A stretch of DNA of 64,000 nucleotides from Pseudomonas sp. ATCC 13867 (GCF_000349845.1 NC_020829.1:1550001-1614000), one strand, 5' to 3'. Numbered from the stretch's first letter, positions 39,163 through 48,401 are shown. The notes: a model not told the origin generated them from the sequence alone. A program made the numbers and translations.

Positions 39163-39465
39163 ATGAAGGCGTTGTTGGGTTTGGGCAAGCTGATTGCCCT
39201 GCTGTTCTGGCTGGCGGTGCTGGCCAATCTGATCCAGCCTTTCGCACATCCCTTTGGTACGTTGCTCAATGCGGCCGGCGCGCTGATTCTGCTGATTCAC
39301 GTCATCGAGGTCCTGGCGCTGCGCAAACGCCTGCGCGGTCGACCTCATCCGGGGATGGACCGTCTGCAGATACTGCTGTTCGGCGTCTTCCATTTCGCCA
39401 CCTTGCCGCAGCCGGCGGCTGAGCGACCGGCATCCGCGAAGGTAGAAGGAGATACCCATGCGTAA
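39163..39465 (+). CDS. DUF1145 (YhhL-like) small membrane protein
   Basis: This 100-aa inner-membrane protein has two hydrophobic helices (KLIALLFWLAVLANLI and FGTLLNAAGALILLIHVIEVLAL) and a short charged loop, typical of DUF1145. Function unknown. The ATG at 39163 was chosen because homologues begin with a short basic stretch and helix; an upstream in-frame start has no support. Its end overlaps the next gene by 8 bp, implying co-expression. Confidence 0.8.
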   Translation: MKALLGLGKLIALLFWLAVLANLIQPFAHPFGTLLNAAGALILLIHVIEVLALRKRLRGRPHPGMDRLQILLFGVFHFATLPQPAAERPASAKVEGDTHA

Positions 39466-40222
39466 GTCGTTGCTGGGCCTGGCGCTGTGCGCGCCGCTGG
39501 CGTGTTCGGCTGCCGGAAACGTCTCGGTCCAGGCCAATACCGTGCTGCGCCTGCCGGTGAAGGGCGATAGCCTGAGCCTGGATCGCATCAGCGTCGGCGA
39601 GGAAGGCGCGCTGCTCATTCCGTCGCGGGTGAAGGTGCTGAAGATCGGCGAGCTGGACCTGGCGAAGAACGCGCGCCTGGGCGTGTTCCCCGGTGGCGAT
39701 ACGCTGCAGATCGATGTTCAGCACGGCAATCTGGCCGACGGCAGCGTGATTGCCGCGCAGGGCGGCTCGGGCAGCTTCAGCAAGCCGGCCAGCGGCGGCC
39801 GCAACCTGGTCCTGCACCTGCAGGACGTGCAGGTGGAGAACCTGTTGATCGACGTGCGCGGCGGTGTCGGCGCACCGGGCTATGACGGCCTGGACGGTGG
39901 CAGCGCGCAGACCTCCGGTTGCCTGTGGGGCAGCGGGAGGCCCGCCGGCAATGGTCAGGATGGTGCCAATGGCAGCTCTGGCGCGGCCGGCGGCGTGGTG
40001 CGCCTGGAGGTGCCGGAACAGTTCGACGTCGAGCGGGTGAGGGTGCGTCTCGAGGGCGGCGCCGGTGGTGCCGGCGGCAAGGCGGGCAAGGCGGGGCCGC
40101 GCAGTGCCGAGCGCGGTTGCTGGTTCTATTCGGTGGCCGGCGAGCGTCCGGGCTCGGATGGCAAGGGCGGCACGGAAGGTCCTGCGGGCCGCGAAGGTCG
40201 CCTGGATGTGAAACGCTTCTGA
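39458..40222 (+). CDS. Secreted glycine-rich protein with collagen-like patches
   Basis: This 254-aa protein has a signal peptide (MRKSLLGLALCAPLACSAAG; either signal peptidase I or II could cut). A beta-rich N-terminal part follows (about residues 20-100). The C-terminal part has Gly-rich segments such as GVGAPGYDGLDGG, GQDGANGSSGAAGG, GGAGGAGGKAGKAGP and GKGGTEGPAGREG, reminiscent of collagen-type G-x-y turns. Two Cys residues lie in the Gly-rich half. No catalytic motif recognised. Envelope or extracellular location is inferred. Confidence 0.75.
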   Translation: MRKSLLGLALCAPLACSAAGNVSVQANTVLRLPVKGDSLSLDRISVGEEGALLIPSRVKVLKIGELDLAKNARLGVFPGGDTLQIDVQHGNLADGSVIAAQGGSGSFSKPASGGRNLVLHLQDVQVENLLIDVRGGVGAPGYDGLDGGSAQTSGCLWGSGRPAGNGQDGANGSSGAAGGVVRLEVPEQFDVERVRVRLEGGAGGAGGKAGKAGPRSAERGCWFYSVAGERPGSDGKGGTEGPAGREGRLDVKRF

Positions 40223-40259
40223 TGCCAGGCCCGCCCGGCAAGCGGGCGGGCGCAGCGAT

Positions 40260-40724
40260 TTACCAGTGCGGGCGCGCGGCGACGAAAGCCACCAGCGCCA
40301 TGCCGATCAGCAGGTTCAGGCCCACGGTCTTGCGGATCTTGCCCAGCGCGGCGCCGCCTGCGGGCCAGTCCTGCGCTTCCACCGCGTGGCGCAGCTCCGG
40401 CAGTTGCAGCGCCTGGAGGCGCAGGAACAGCGCGAGCATCGCCACGTAGAGGCCCATCATCACCTGCACATAACGCGGCGCGCCGGCCATGCCGTTGAAG
40501 CTCAGGTGCAGCATGCCCATGCCGGTCACCGGCAGCAGGATCACCGCCGCCCACACCCAGCGGAAGAAGCGCGGGAATACCTCCAGCCACAGCTTCAGCC
40601 GGGGCGGCGCCTCCAGCGCGGCGACGGCGGCCGGGCGCAGCACCATCCAGGCGAAGAACATGCCGCCGACCCAGACCAGGGCGGCCAGGACGTGCAGGGC
40701 ATAGACGAAGGCAAAGGGTGTCAT
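40260..40724 (-). CDS. CopD-like membrane protein
   Basis: This 154-aa four-helix inner-membrane protein belongs to the CopD/YcnJ-type family. His11 in ALHVLAALVWVGGMFFAWMVL (helix 1) and GMLHLSFNG in helix 2 are positioned like haem or copper ligands. The C-terminal helix ends NLLIGMALVAFVAARPHW. Full-length CopD proteins import copper; this short version has no experimentally assigned role. It faces away from dinG. Confidence 0.78.
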   Translation of the reverse strand: MTPFAFVYALHVLAALVWVGGMFFAWMVLRPAAVAALEAPPRLKLWLEVFPRFFRWVWAAVILLPVTGMGMLHLSFNGMAGAPRYVQVMMGLYVAMLALFLRLQALQLPELRHAVEAQDWPAGGAALGKIRKTVGLNLLIGMALVAFVAARPHW

Positions 40725-40785
40725 TCGGACGATCTCCGCTGGCGATTGAAGTCAAGCGCGCTATCATAGCCGCCGATTCGAACCA

Positions 40786-40801
40786 CTGAAAATTTATCCA
40801 G
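40786..40801 (+). promoter_or_regulatory. LexA-like SOS box upstream of dinG
   Basis: CTGAAAATTTATCCAG has CTG-N10-CAG with an AT-rich core, matching the LexA consensus CTGTATATATATACAG in the critical outer bases. It lies 45 bases before the dinG start. E. coli dinG is a known LexA target. Confidence 0.68.
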
Positions 40802-40846
40802 CATCCGGATATGTCCGCCAGGGCGTGTCCGGGGCCCGGGAAGTCC

Positions 40847-42991
40847 ATGCTCAGCACCGAACTCAAGGCCACGATCCAGGGCGCCTATTCGCGCTTCCTC
40901 GAGGCCAAGGAACTCAAGCCGCGCTACGGCCAGCGCCTGATGATCGCCGAAGTCGCCAAGGTCCTGGGGACCGTCGCCAGCGACGAGGAAGGCCATCGCC
41001 TGGGCGATGCCGCCGTGGTCGCCGTGGAAGCCGGCACCGGCACCGGCAAGACCGTCGCCTACAGCCTCGCCGCCATCGCCTGCGCCAAGGCTGCCGGCAA
41101 GCGCCTGGTCGTCGCCACCGCCACCGTCGCCCTGCAGGAGCAGATCGTCCACAAGGACCTGCCCGACCTGCTGCGCAATTCCGGCCTGTCGTTCAGCTTC
41201 GCCCTGGCCAAGGGGCGCGGGCGCTACATGTGCCTGTCCAAGCTCGACCATCTGCTGCAGGAAGGCCAGGCACAGAGCGCCACCGCCCAGCTGTTCGAGG
41301 AGGAAGGCTTCCGCATCGACGTGGACGAGACCTCCACCAAGCTGTTCAACCAGATGATCGAGCGCCTGGCGGGCAACCGCTGGGACGGCGACCGCGACTC
41401 CTGGCCCGAGGCCATCGAGGACGCGCAGTGGGCGCAGGTCACCACCGACCACAGCCAGTGCACCAATCGCCATTGCCCGAACTTCCAGCAGTGCGCCTTC
41501 TACAAGGCGCGCGAAGGCATGACCAAGGTCGACGTGATCGTCACCAACCATGACCTGGTGCTGGCCGACCTCGCCCTGGGCGGCGGCGCGATCCTGCCGG
41601 ACCCGCGCGACACCCTCTACGTATTCGACGAAGGCCATCACCTGCCGGACAAGGCCATCGGCCACTTCGCCCACTTCACCCGCCTGCGCGCCACCGCCGA
41701 CTGGCTGGGCCAGGTGGAGAAGAACCTGACCAAGCTGCTGGCGCAGAACCCGCTGCCGGGTGACCTCGGCCGCCTGATCGAGCAGGTGCCGGAGCTGGCC
41801 CGCGAGCTGCGCACGCACCAGCAGTTCATGTTCACCGCCTGCGAGGAGGTCGGCGACTTCCGCGCCGGCGAGGACATGGAAGGCCGCGAGCGGCCGCGCC
41901 ATCGCTTCGAGGGCGGGGTGATCCCCGAGCACATCCGCGAAATGGGCATCGAGCTGAAGAAGGGCTTCTCCAAGCTCACCGACCTCTTCACCCGCCTCAC
42001 CGAACTGCTCAAGGAAGCCATGGACGGGGAGGGCAGCGTCGGCATCGCCAGTTACCAGGCCGAGGAGTGGTACCCGCTGTTCGGCAGCCTGCTGTCCCGC
42101 GCCCAGGGCAACTGGGAACTGTGGACCGCCTTCACCTGCGAGGACCCGGAAGACAGCCCGCCGATGGCGCGCTGGCTGACCCTGGCCGAGAGCGGCACCT
42201 TCTACGACATCGAAGCCAACGCCAGCCCGATCCTCGCCGCCGAGACCCTGCGCCGCAACCTGTGGAACGTGGCCTACGGCGTGCTGGTGACCTCGGCGAC
42301 GCTTACCGCGCTGGGCACCTTCGACCGCTATCGCATGCGCGCCGGCCTGCCGCGTGCCGCCGTCACCGCCGTGGTGCCGAGCCCGTTCCACCATGCCGAC
42401 GCCGGTGTGCTGCGGGTGCCCGACCTCAAGGCCGACCCGCGCGATGCCGCCGCCCACACCGCGGCGATCATCCGCGAGCTGCCGGAGATCGTCGAAGGTT
42501 CGCGCGGTTCGCTGATCCTGTTCTCTTCGCGCAAGCAGATGCAGGAGGTCTTCGACGGCCTGGACCGCGACTGGCGCAAGCGCGTGCTGATCCAGGGCAA
42601 CCTGTCCAAGCAGGAAACCCTGAACAAGCACCGCTCGCGGGTCGACGATGGCGAGCCGAGCGTGCTGTTCGGCCTGGCCAGCTTCTCCGAGGGTGTGGAC
42701 CTGCCCGGTGCCTATTGCGAGCACGTGGTGATCGCCAAGATTCCCTTCGCCGTGCCGGACGACCCGGTGGAAGCGGCGCTGTCGGAATGGATCGAGGCGC
42801 GTGGCGGCAACCCGTTCATGGAGATCGCCGTGCCCGACGCCTCGCTGCGCCTGGTACAGGCCTGTGGGCGCCTGCTGCGCACCGAGCAGGACCGCGGCAC
42901 CATCACGCTGCTGGACCGCCGCGTGGTGACCCAACGCTACGGCAAGGCCATTCTCAACGCGCTGCCTCCCTTCCGCCGCGAAATCGCTTGA
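40847..42991 (+). CDS. dinG: ATP-dependent DNA helicase DinG
   Basis: This 714-aa superfamily 2 (XPD-like) 5'-3' helicase resolves R-loops and D-loops after damage. Walker A is AGTGTGKT (about residues 61-68). The Fe-S cysteines lie in YMCLSKL and QCTNRHCPNFQQC (about residues 127-220), and the DEAH-type box is DEGH in FDEGHHLP. Helicase motifs V-VI include LASFSEGVDLPG and QACGRLLR. Start ATG at 40847 gives MLSTELKATIQGAYSRF as in homologues; an earlier ATG at 40811 is less likely. A LexA-like box precedes it. Confidence 0.96.
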   Translation: MLSTELKATIQGAYSRFLEAKELKPRYGQRLMIAEVAKVLGTVASDEEGHRLGDAAVVAVEAGTGTGKTVAYSLAAIACAKAAGKRLVVATATVALQEQIVHKDLPDLLRNSGLSFSFALAKGRGRYMCLSKLDHLLQEGQAQSATAQLFEEEGFRIDVDETSTKLFNQMIERLAGNRWDGDRDSWPEAIEDAQWAQVTTDHSQCTNRHCPNFQQCAFYKAREGMTKVDVIVTNHDLVLADLALGGGAILPDPRDTLYVFDEGHHLPDKAIGHFAHFTRLRATADWLGQVEKNLTKLLAQNPLPGDLGRLIEQVPELARELRTHQQFMFTACEEVGDFRAGEDMEGRERPRHRFEGGVIPEHIREMGIELKKGFSKLTDLFTRLTELLKEAMDGEGSVGIASYQAEEWYPLFGSLLSRAQGNWELWTAFTCEDPEDSPPMARWLTLAESGTFYDIEANASPILAAETLRRNLWNVAYGVLVTSATLTALGTFDRYRMRAGLPRAAVTAVVPSPFHHADAGVLRVPDLKADPRDAAAHTAAIIRELPEIVEGSRGSLILFSSRKQMQEVFDGLDRDWRKRVLIQGNLSKQETLNKHRSRVDDGEPSVLFGLASFSEGVDLPGAYCEHVVIAKIPFAVPDDPVEAALSEWIEARGGNPFMEIAVPDASLRLVQACGRLLRTEQDRGTITLLDRRVVTQRYGKAILNALPPFRREIA

Positions 42992-43029
42992 GTGCGCGGG
43001 AGCGCCATCGCGCGCTTGCTGTCAAACGA

Positions 43030-43051
43030 ACGCCCGCCACTCGGCGGGCGT
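43030..43051 (+). terminator. Hairpin between dinG and the glycosidase gene
   Basis: ACGCCCGCC-ACTC-GGCGGGCGT is a 9-bp stem 38 bases after dinG and 19 bases before the next start. No T-run follows, so partial read-through is possible. Confidence 0.55.
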
Positions 43052-43070
43052 GCTGCAAGGACTCGAACAC

Positions 43071-45347
43071 ATGACATCGATGCGTTGGCATCTGCCGCTG
43101 CTGCTCAGCCTGGCCATTGCCAGTGCCCCGGCCTGGTCGGCCGGCGGCAATGAAACCCTGTTCAACTTCGTCAAACCGATGGCCGTGGTCACCGTCACCA
43201 CGCAGAACGCCGACCTGCCCAGCACCACCGCCGAGGCTACGCCCGAAGGCGAGATCCTGCGGCGGGTGAGCTTCAGCCCCGCACCCCGGCCGACCCTGAG
43301 CCTGGCGCCGGCCAACGGCAGCTGGGACTGGTCCCAGGCCGACAGCATGAGCCTGCGCATCCAGAACGGCATGGACTGGGCCATCACCCTGGAAGTGGCG
43401 ATCGAAGGTGTCGCCGGCGCGCCGGGGCTGCATGCCAGCATCGCGTTGCCGCCCGGTCCGGCGCAGACCCTGCTGATTCCGTTGCGGGGCACCGCGCCGG
43501 AAGATTTCGGCATGCGCGCCGGCGTGCCCATGCCCGTTACCCAGGATGGCCAGCGCCTGCTGCTGGCCAGCAAGGTGAGCGGCGAGCTGAACCGCAGCCA
43601 GGTCGGCGCGGTGAAGCTCTACCTGAATGCGCCCAAGGCGGCGCAGGACATCCTCCTGGGCCGCTTCGGCACCTATGCCGACGGCGACCAGTGGCGCAAG
43701 GCCTATACCGGTATCGTCGATGGCTTCGGCCAGGCCAGCCGTGGCGACTGGCCGGAAAAGGTGAAGAGCGCCGAGCAGCTTGCCAATGCCTGGAATGCCG
43801 AAGGCGAACAACTGAAAAAATGGCAGCCGGCGACGGGGCGCGATGCCTTTGGCGGCCTGCTGGATGGCCCGGCCTTCGAAGGCACCGGTTTCTTCCGCAC
43901 CGAGAAGCGCAATGGCCGCTGGTGGCTGGTCACGCCCGAAGGGCATTCGTTCTGGTCCCTGGGCGTCAACGCGGTGAACGCCGACAGCAGCCAGACCTAC
44001 GTCGAAGGCCGTGAATACATGTTCGCCAGCCTGCCCAAGGAAGGCGATCCGCTGGCGGCCTTCTACGGCCAGAGCGACGACCGCAGCGGCGTCGGCGCCC
44101 AGCAAGGACGGGCCTTCGGCAATGGCCGCTGGTATGACTTCTACGCCGCCAACCGCTTCCGTACCGATGGCGGGCTGACCGGCGATGCCGCGGCGACCGC
44201 CTGGCGCGAACGCACCCTGCAGCGTCTCGGCGCCTGGGGCTTCAACACCCTGGGCGACTGGAGCGATCCGGCGTTCGCCGAGGCGCCGCGCCTGCCCTAC
44301 AGCGTGCCGCTGTCCATCAGCGGCGACTATTCCACCGTCAGCACCGGCTACGACTGGTGGGGCGCCATGCCCGACCCGTTCGACCCGCGCTTTGCGATGG
44401 CCGCCGAACGCGCCATCGCCATCGCCGCTCGCGACCATCGCGAGGACGCCTGGCTGCTCGGCTACTACGCCGACAACGAGCTGGCCTGGGCCGGACGCGG
44501 CGACGATGCGCAGTCGCACTATGCGCTGGCCTTCGGGGCGCTGAAACTGTCCACCGACAGCCCGGCCAAGCGCGCCTTCATCAAACAGTTGAAGGACAAG
44601 TACACGGATCACGAGGCGCTGGCCGAGGCCTGGGGCGTGCCCATCGCCGCCTGGGAGGACCTCGACGCGCCCGGCTACCAGGCGCCGCAGCCGAGCGACG
44701 CACATCCGGCCGTCGCCCAGGACTACAGCGCCTTCCTGCGCCTGTATGCCGACCAGTACTTCAAGACCCTCAAGGACGCGCTGAAGTGGCATGCGCCCAA
44801 CCACCTGTTGCTCGGTCCGCGTTTTGCCGTCAGCACGCCGGAGGCGCTGGCGTCCTGCGCGCAGTACTGCGACCTGCTCAGCTTCAACCTCTACGTGCCG
44901 CTGCCGCACCAGGGCTATGACGCCAACTACGTGAACAGCCTGGACAAGCCGGTGCTGATCACCGAGTTCCACTTCGGCTCCCGTGACCGCGGGCCGTTCT
45001 GGGGCGGGGTGGCCGAGGTGTACAACGAGCAGCAGCGCGGCGAAGCCTACCGGCGCTTCCTCGCCGAGGCGGTGAAGGCCCCGAACGTCGTCGGCGCGCA
45101 CTGGTTCCAGTACCTTGACCAGCCGGTGACCGGTCGCCTGCTCGATGGCGAGAACGGCCACATCGGCCTGGTCGGCATCACCGACCTGCCGTTCACCGGC
45201 TTCGTCGACGCCGTGCGCAAGGCCAACCAGCAGGCGCTCAAGGCCATCGACGAGCAGGCTCGCGCGGCGGCGAAGGCCGCGCCGGAACCCAAACCGGTAC
45301 CGGCGGACGCCGGCGACGCCGACGAGGAACAGGCCGACAGCCAATGA
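43071..45347 (+). CDS. Secreted clan-A glycoside hydrolase, GH50 agarase-like
   Basis: This 758-aa exported enzyme has a signal peptide ending AWSA. A beta-sandwich N-terminal domain (about residues 60-190) precedes a TIM barrel. The two catalytic glutamates of a retaining clan-A enzyme are visible: acid/base Glu470 in YYADNELAW and nucleophile Glu632 in VLITEFHFGS. Overall plan is closest to GH50 beta-agarases and GH42-like beta-galactosidases. The tail is Ala/Pro/Glu/Asp-rich. RBS AAGGA (43057-43061) supports the ATG at 43071. The natural substrate in a pseudomonad is unknown; an exopolysaccharide is conceivable. Confidence 0.82.
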   Translation: MTSMRWHLPLLLSLAIASAPAWSAGGNETLFNFVKPMAVVTVTTQNADLPSTTAEATPEGEILRRVSFSPAPRPTLSLAPANGSWDWSQADSMSLRIQNGMDWAITLEVAIEGVAGAPGLHASIALPPGPAQTLLIPLRGTAPEDFGMRAGVPMPVTQDGQRLLLASKVSGELNRSQVGAVKLYLNAPKAAQDILLGRFGTYADGDQWRKAYTGIVDGFGQASRGDWPEKVKSAEQLANAWNAEGEQLKKWQPATGRDAFGGLLDGPAFEGTGFFRTEKRNGRWWLVTPEGHSFWSLGVNAVNADSSQTYVEGREYMFASLPKEGDPLAAFYGQSDDRSGVGAQQGRAFGNGRWYDFYAANRFRTDGGLTGDAAATAWRERTLQRLGAWGFNTLGDWSDPAFAEAPRLPYSVPLSISGDYSTVSTGYDWWGAMPDPFDPRFAMAAERAIAIAARDHREDAWLLGYYADNELAWAGRGDDAQSHYALAFGALKLSTDSPAKRAFIKQLKDKYTDHEALAEAWGVPIAAWEDLDAPGYQAPQPSDAHPAVAQDYSAFLRLYADQYFKTLKDALKWHAPNHLLLGPRFAVSTPEALASCAQYCDLLSFNLYVPLPHQGYDANYVNSLDKPVLITEFHFGSRDRGPFWGGVAEVYNEQQRGEAYRRFLAEAVKAPNVVGAHWFQYLDQPVTGRLLDGENGHIGLVGITDLPFTGFVDAVRKANQQALKAIDEQARAAAKAAPEPKPVPADAGDADEEQADSQ

Positions 45348-45459
45348 GGCGTCATTCGTAAGGCCGATACCCGCCTTTAGCGGGGTTCACAGGGGTGGAG
45401 TGCGCTGGAACAATGGTGCCTCCGCCCCTTCGTTCATGCCCCACCCACTGGAGATTCCG

Positions 45460-46605
45460 ATGACCCTGCACGGCCATTGCGACCACCGCTTCACCCCTGT
45501 TGCCGACGCCTTCAGCGCCCTGTTCGAAGACCCGCAGGAACGCGGTGCGGCGCTGTGCATCCAGGTTGGCGGCGAGACGCTGGTCGACCTCTGGGCCGGC
45601 AGCGCGGGCAAGGAGCCTGGCCAGGACTGGCAGGCCGATACGCTGCTCAACCTGTTCTCCTGCACCAAGACCTTCGCGGCCGTCGCCGCCCTGCAACTGG
45701 TGGGGGAGGGCAGGCTTGAGCTCGATGCCCCGGTGGCACGCTACTGGCCGGAATTCGCCCAGGCCGGCAAGCAGGCCATCACCGTGCGCCAACTGCTCTG
45801 CCATCGCGCCGGCCTGCCGGCGGTCCGCGAGCCGCTGGCGCCGGAGGCCCTTTATGACTGGTCGAGCATGACCGCTGCGCTGGCCGCCGAGACGCCCTGG
45901 TGGACGCCGGGCGTCGAGCACGGTTACGCGCCGATCACCTACGGTTGGCTGATCGGCGAAGTGATCCGCCGTGTCGATGGCCGTGAGCCGGGTGCCGCCA
46001 TCATCGCGCGCACCGCTGAGCCGCTGGGGCTGGATTTCCATATCGGCTTGGACGACGCCGAGTTTCACCGCGTGGCGCATATCGCCCGTGGCAAGGGCAA
46101 CCTGGGCGATGCCGCCGCCCAGCGCCTGCTCAAGACCATGATGACCGAGCCTGCGGCGCTCTCCACCCGCGCCTTCACCAATCCGCCGTCGGTACTCACC
46201 AGCACCAACAAGCCGGAATGGCGGCGCATGTCGCAGCCGGCGGCCAACGGCCACGGCAACGCGCGCTCGCTGGCCGGTTTCTACAGCGGCCTGCTGCAGG
46301 GCAGGCTGCTGGACGACGCGCTGCTGGCCGAACTCACCCGCGAACATGCCGTTGGCGAGGATCGAACCTTGTTGACCTGTACGCGCTTCGGCCTGGGCTG
46401 CATGCTTGACCAACCAAGCGTGGCCAACGCCACCTATGGCCTCGGCCCACGGGTCTTCGGCCACCCAGGCGCTGGCGGTTCCATCGGTTTCGCCGACCCC
46501 GAGCGCGGGCTCGCCTTCGGCTTCGTCACCAACACCCTTGGCCCCTACGTGCTGATGGACCCCCGCGCCCAGCGCCTGGCGCGCATCGCCGGCGAGTGCC
46601 TGTAG
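45460..46605 (+). CDS. Serine hydrolase, class C beta-lactamase/family VIII esterase type
   Basis: This 381-aa protein has the penicillin-binding/EstB fold. The catalytic S-x-x-K is SCTK (Ser67, Lys70), a tyrosine motif lies in GYAPITYGWL (Tyr156/Tyr161), and the third motif is HPGAGGSIGFADP. The family contains esterases, peptidases and carboxylesterases; a true beta-lactamase is unlikely because no signal peptide is present. Start ATG at 45460 with GGAG at 45450-45453; longer in-frame extensions inside the upstream gene are not credible. Substrate unknown. Confidence 0.86.
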   Translation: MTLHGHCDHRFTPVADAFSALFEDPQERGAALCIQVGGETLVDLWAGSAGKEPGQDWQADTLLNLFSCTKTFAAVAALQLVGEGRLELDAPVARYWPEFAQAGKQAITVRQLLCHRAGLPAVREPLAPEALYDWSSMTAALAAETPWWTPGVEHGYAPITYGWLIGEVIRRVDGREPGAAIIARTAEPLGLDFHIGLDDAEFHRVAHIARGKGNLGDAAAQRLLKTMMTEPAALSTRAFTNPPSVLTSTNKPEWRRMSQPAANGHGNARSLAGFYSGLLQGRLLDDALLAELTREHAVGEDRTLLTCTRFGLGCMLDQPSVANATYGLGPRVFGHPGAGGSIGFADPERGLAFGFVTNTLGPYVLMDPRAQRLARIAGECL

Positions 46606-46642
46606 CGACGGACGGGAGGAACCTTCTTCCCACCGCGCCTTC

Positions 46643-46674
46643 GAAAGGCCGTCCTCGACTGTGACGGCCTTCGC
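46643..46674 (+). terminator. Hairpin terminator of the serine hydrolase gene
   Basis: AAGGCCGTC and GACGGCCTT pair across a 9-nt loop, about 40 bases after the stop. T-run is weak. Confidence 0.6.
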
Positions 46675-46834
46675 ATAGCCATTGGCATGCACCGCTCGTC
46701 AGTTGGGACTTAAAATCTCGTTCCAACTGAGTAAGTTATGCTCAATTCTTAAGCTGATTGCTGAAGTCAGGGCGCCACTGCCTGCCAGTGGCGCTCCAGT
46801 CTCCCTTCATGTTCCGACTTATGGAATCGCTCTC

Positions 46835-47608
46835 ATGAATGCGCTGAAGATCTCCATGCTCGCCCTCTGCATCGGCCTGTCCGCCTGCAGTCAGTTCCAG
46901 GCCAAGGACAAGGAGAGCACCGCCGCTGCCCCGGCTGCCGGCAGCAGCCACGGATGGTGGCCCTTCGGCAAGGACGTCGAGACGACCGCTGCGGCCCCGG
47001 CAGTGGAGAAAAAGCCCGTCGAGGCACCCAGGATTGCCTCGGCCGCCGACAAACAGCCTGGCGACCGCTGGTGGTGGCCGTTCGGTGCCGGCGATAGCCA
47101 GGTCGCCGGGGAGAAGAGCGCGAAACCGCAGACCCTGCAAGTAAGCAAGGAATGGCTGGACCAGCGCGAGCAGAGCCTGCGTGCGGCGGTGGCCGGCAGC
47201 AAGTTCACCGTCGAGCGTCGCGAGAATGCACTGGTGCTGATCGCGCCGGTGGACAGCTCCTTCAATCCCAAGCGTCCCGAGCTCCTGCTGCCGATCACCC
47301 TCGGCCCGCTGGGCAATGTCGCGAAGATGCTGCAGAACGACCCGGAAAGCGGCGTGCTGGTGCTGGGCCACAGCGACAGCTCGGGCGACAAGGCGCTCAA
47401 TGACAAGGTCAGCCTGCAGCGTGCCCAGGCGGTGTCGTCGATCTTCCGCCTGAGCGGCCTGGGCGCCGACCGGCTGCGCCTGAAGGGCGTCGGTTCGAGC
47501 CTGCCGCGCGCCGACAATGGCAGCGTCGAGGGCCGCGCGCAGAATCGCCGCGTCGAAGTGCTGCTGACCCAACGCACCAGCCTGCTGGCGCTGGCGCAGA
47601 AAAACTGA
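46835..47608 (+). CDS. OmpA-family lipoprotein with WWPFG motifs
   Basis: This 257-aa protein has a signal sequence ending LSAC (Cys about 16), so a lipoprotein. The linker holds two similar Trp motifs, GWWPFGKD (about 39-46) and RWWWPFGAGD (about 73-82), separated by Ala/Lys/Glu-rich stretches. The C-terminal OmpA-like domain (about residues 150-250) has GHSDSSGDKALNDKVSLQRAQAV and AQNRRVEVLL. Likely outer-membrane anchored and bound to peptidoglycan. Start ATG at 46835 was chosen for the signal; the longer upstream frame lacks support. Confidence 0.85.
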   Translation: MNALKISMLALCIGLSACSQFQAKDKESTAAAPAAGSSHGWWPFGKDVETTAAAPAVEKKPVEAPRIASAADKQPGDRWWWPFGAGDSQVAGEKSAKPQTLQVSKEWLDQREQSLRAAVAGSKFTVERRENALVLIAPVDSSFNPKRPELLLPITLGPLGNVAKMLQNDPESGVLVLGHSDSSGDKALNDKVSLQRAQAVSSIFRLSGLGADRLRLKGVGSSLPRADNGSVEGRAQNRRVEVLLTQRTSLLALAQKN

Positions 47609-47716
47609 TCCCGGCTCACGGAAGCGGCATTCCGAGTGGAATGTCGCTTGTCGTGGATCAAGCGCGAAGGCGCAACTCTGGATAAGCTTGGGGCCTTCGT
47701 TCCGAGGAGACTTCCG

Positions 47717-48364
47717 ATGGCTCAGACCCTGGCCGATATGCGCCGCGAATATACCCGTGACGGACTGAATGAGTCCCAGGCTCCCGTCGAGCCTTTCAGT
47801 CTGTTCCACCAGTGGTTCGAGGAGGCCGTGAAGACCGAGCAACTGCCGGTCGAACCCAACGCGATGATGCTTGCCACCGTGGACGCCCAGGGGCAGCCGC
47901 ATTGCCGGGTGCTTCTGCTCAAGGGCCTGGATGAGCGCGGCTTCACCTTCTTCAGCAACTACGAAAGCGCCAAGGGCCAGCAACTGGGTGAAAACCCGCG
48001 TGCGGCCATGACCTTCTTCTGGCCGGCGCTGGAGCGCCAGGTGCGCATCGAGGGGCAGGTCGAGAAGGTCTCCGGCGAAGAATCCGCCGCCTATTACCGG
48101 GTACGCCCGCTGGGCAGTCGACTGGGGGCCTGGGCATCGCCGCAGAGCCGGGTGATCGACGGACGCGGCGAGCTGGAGCAACTGCTCGCGGAAACCGAAA
48201 AGCGCTTCGCCGATACGGCGCCGACCTGCCCGGATTTCTGGGGCGGGTACCGCCTGCTGCCGAGTCGCATCGAGTTCTGGCAGGGGCGTCCGAGCCGCCT
48301 GCATGATCGTCTCAATTTCCGCGTCGAGAACGGCGCCTGGGTGCGCGAGCGTCTCGCCCCCTGA
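47717..48364 (+). CDS. pdxH: Pyridoxamine/pyridoxine 5'-phosphate oxidase
   Basis: This 215-aa FMN enzyme makes pyridoxal 5'-phosphate, the last salvage and de novo step. FMN/PLP-binding stretches [38 protein letters not shown] and the C-terminal [23 protein letters not shown] are typical. Length agrees with the family (about 215-220). CGAGGAGA (47703-47710) places the start at 47717 rather than the earlier in-frame ATG at 47636. Confidence 0.97.
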   Translation: MAQTLADMRREYTRDGLNESQAPVEPFSLFHQWFEEAVKTEQLPVEPNAMMLATVDAQGQPHCRVLLLKGLDERGFTFFSNYESAKGQQLGENPRAAMTFFWPALERQVRIEGQVEKVSGEESAAYYRVRPLGSRLGAWASPQSRVIDGRGELEQLLAETEKRFADTAPTCPDFWGGYRLLPSRIEFWQGRPSRLHDRLNFRVENGAWVRERLAP

Positions 48365-48401
48365 CTGACCCGTGCATCACCGTCACGACGATGCGCTTTT
48401 C

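Noticed and set aside
40721..45344. Two long minus-strand frames opposite dinG and the glycosidase
   Set aside because: Composition is typical of antisense shadow in GC-rich DNA; the plus strand has clear family motifs.
45460..46605. An antibiotic-resistance beta-lactamase
   Set aside because: No signal peptide is present and the motif pattern suits family VIII esterases.
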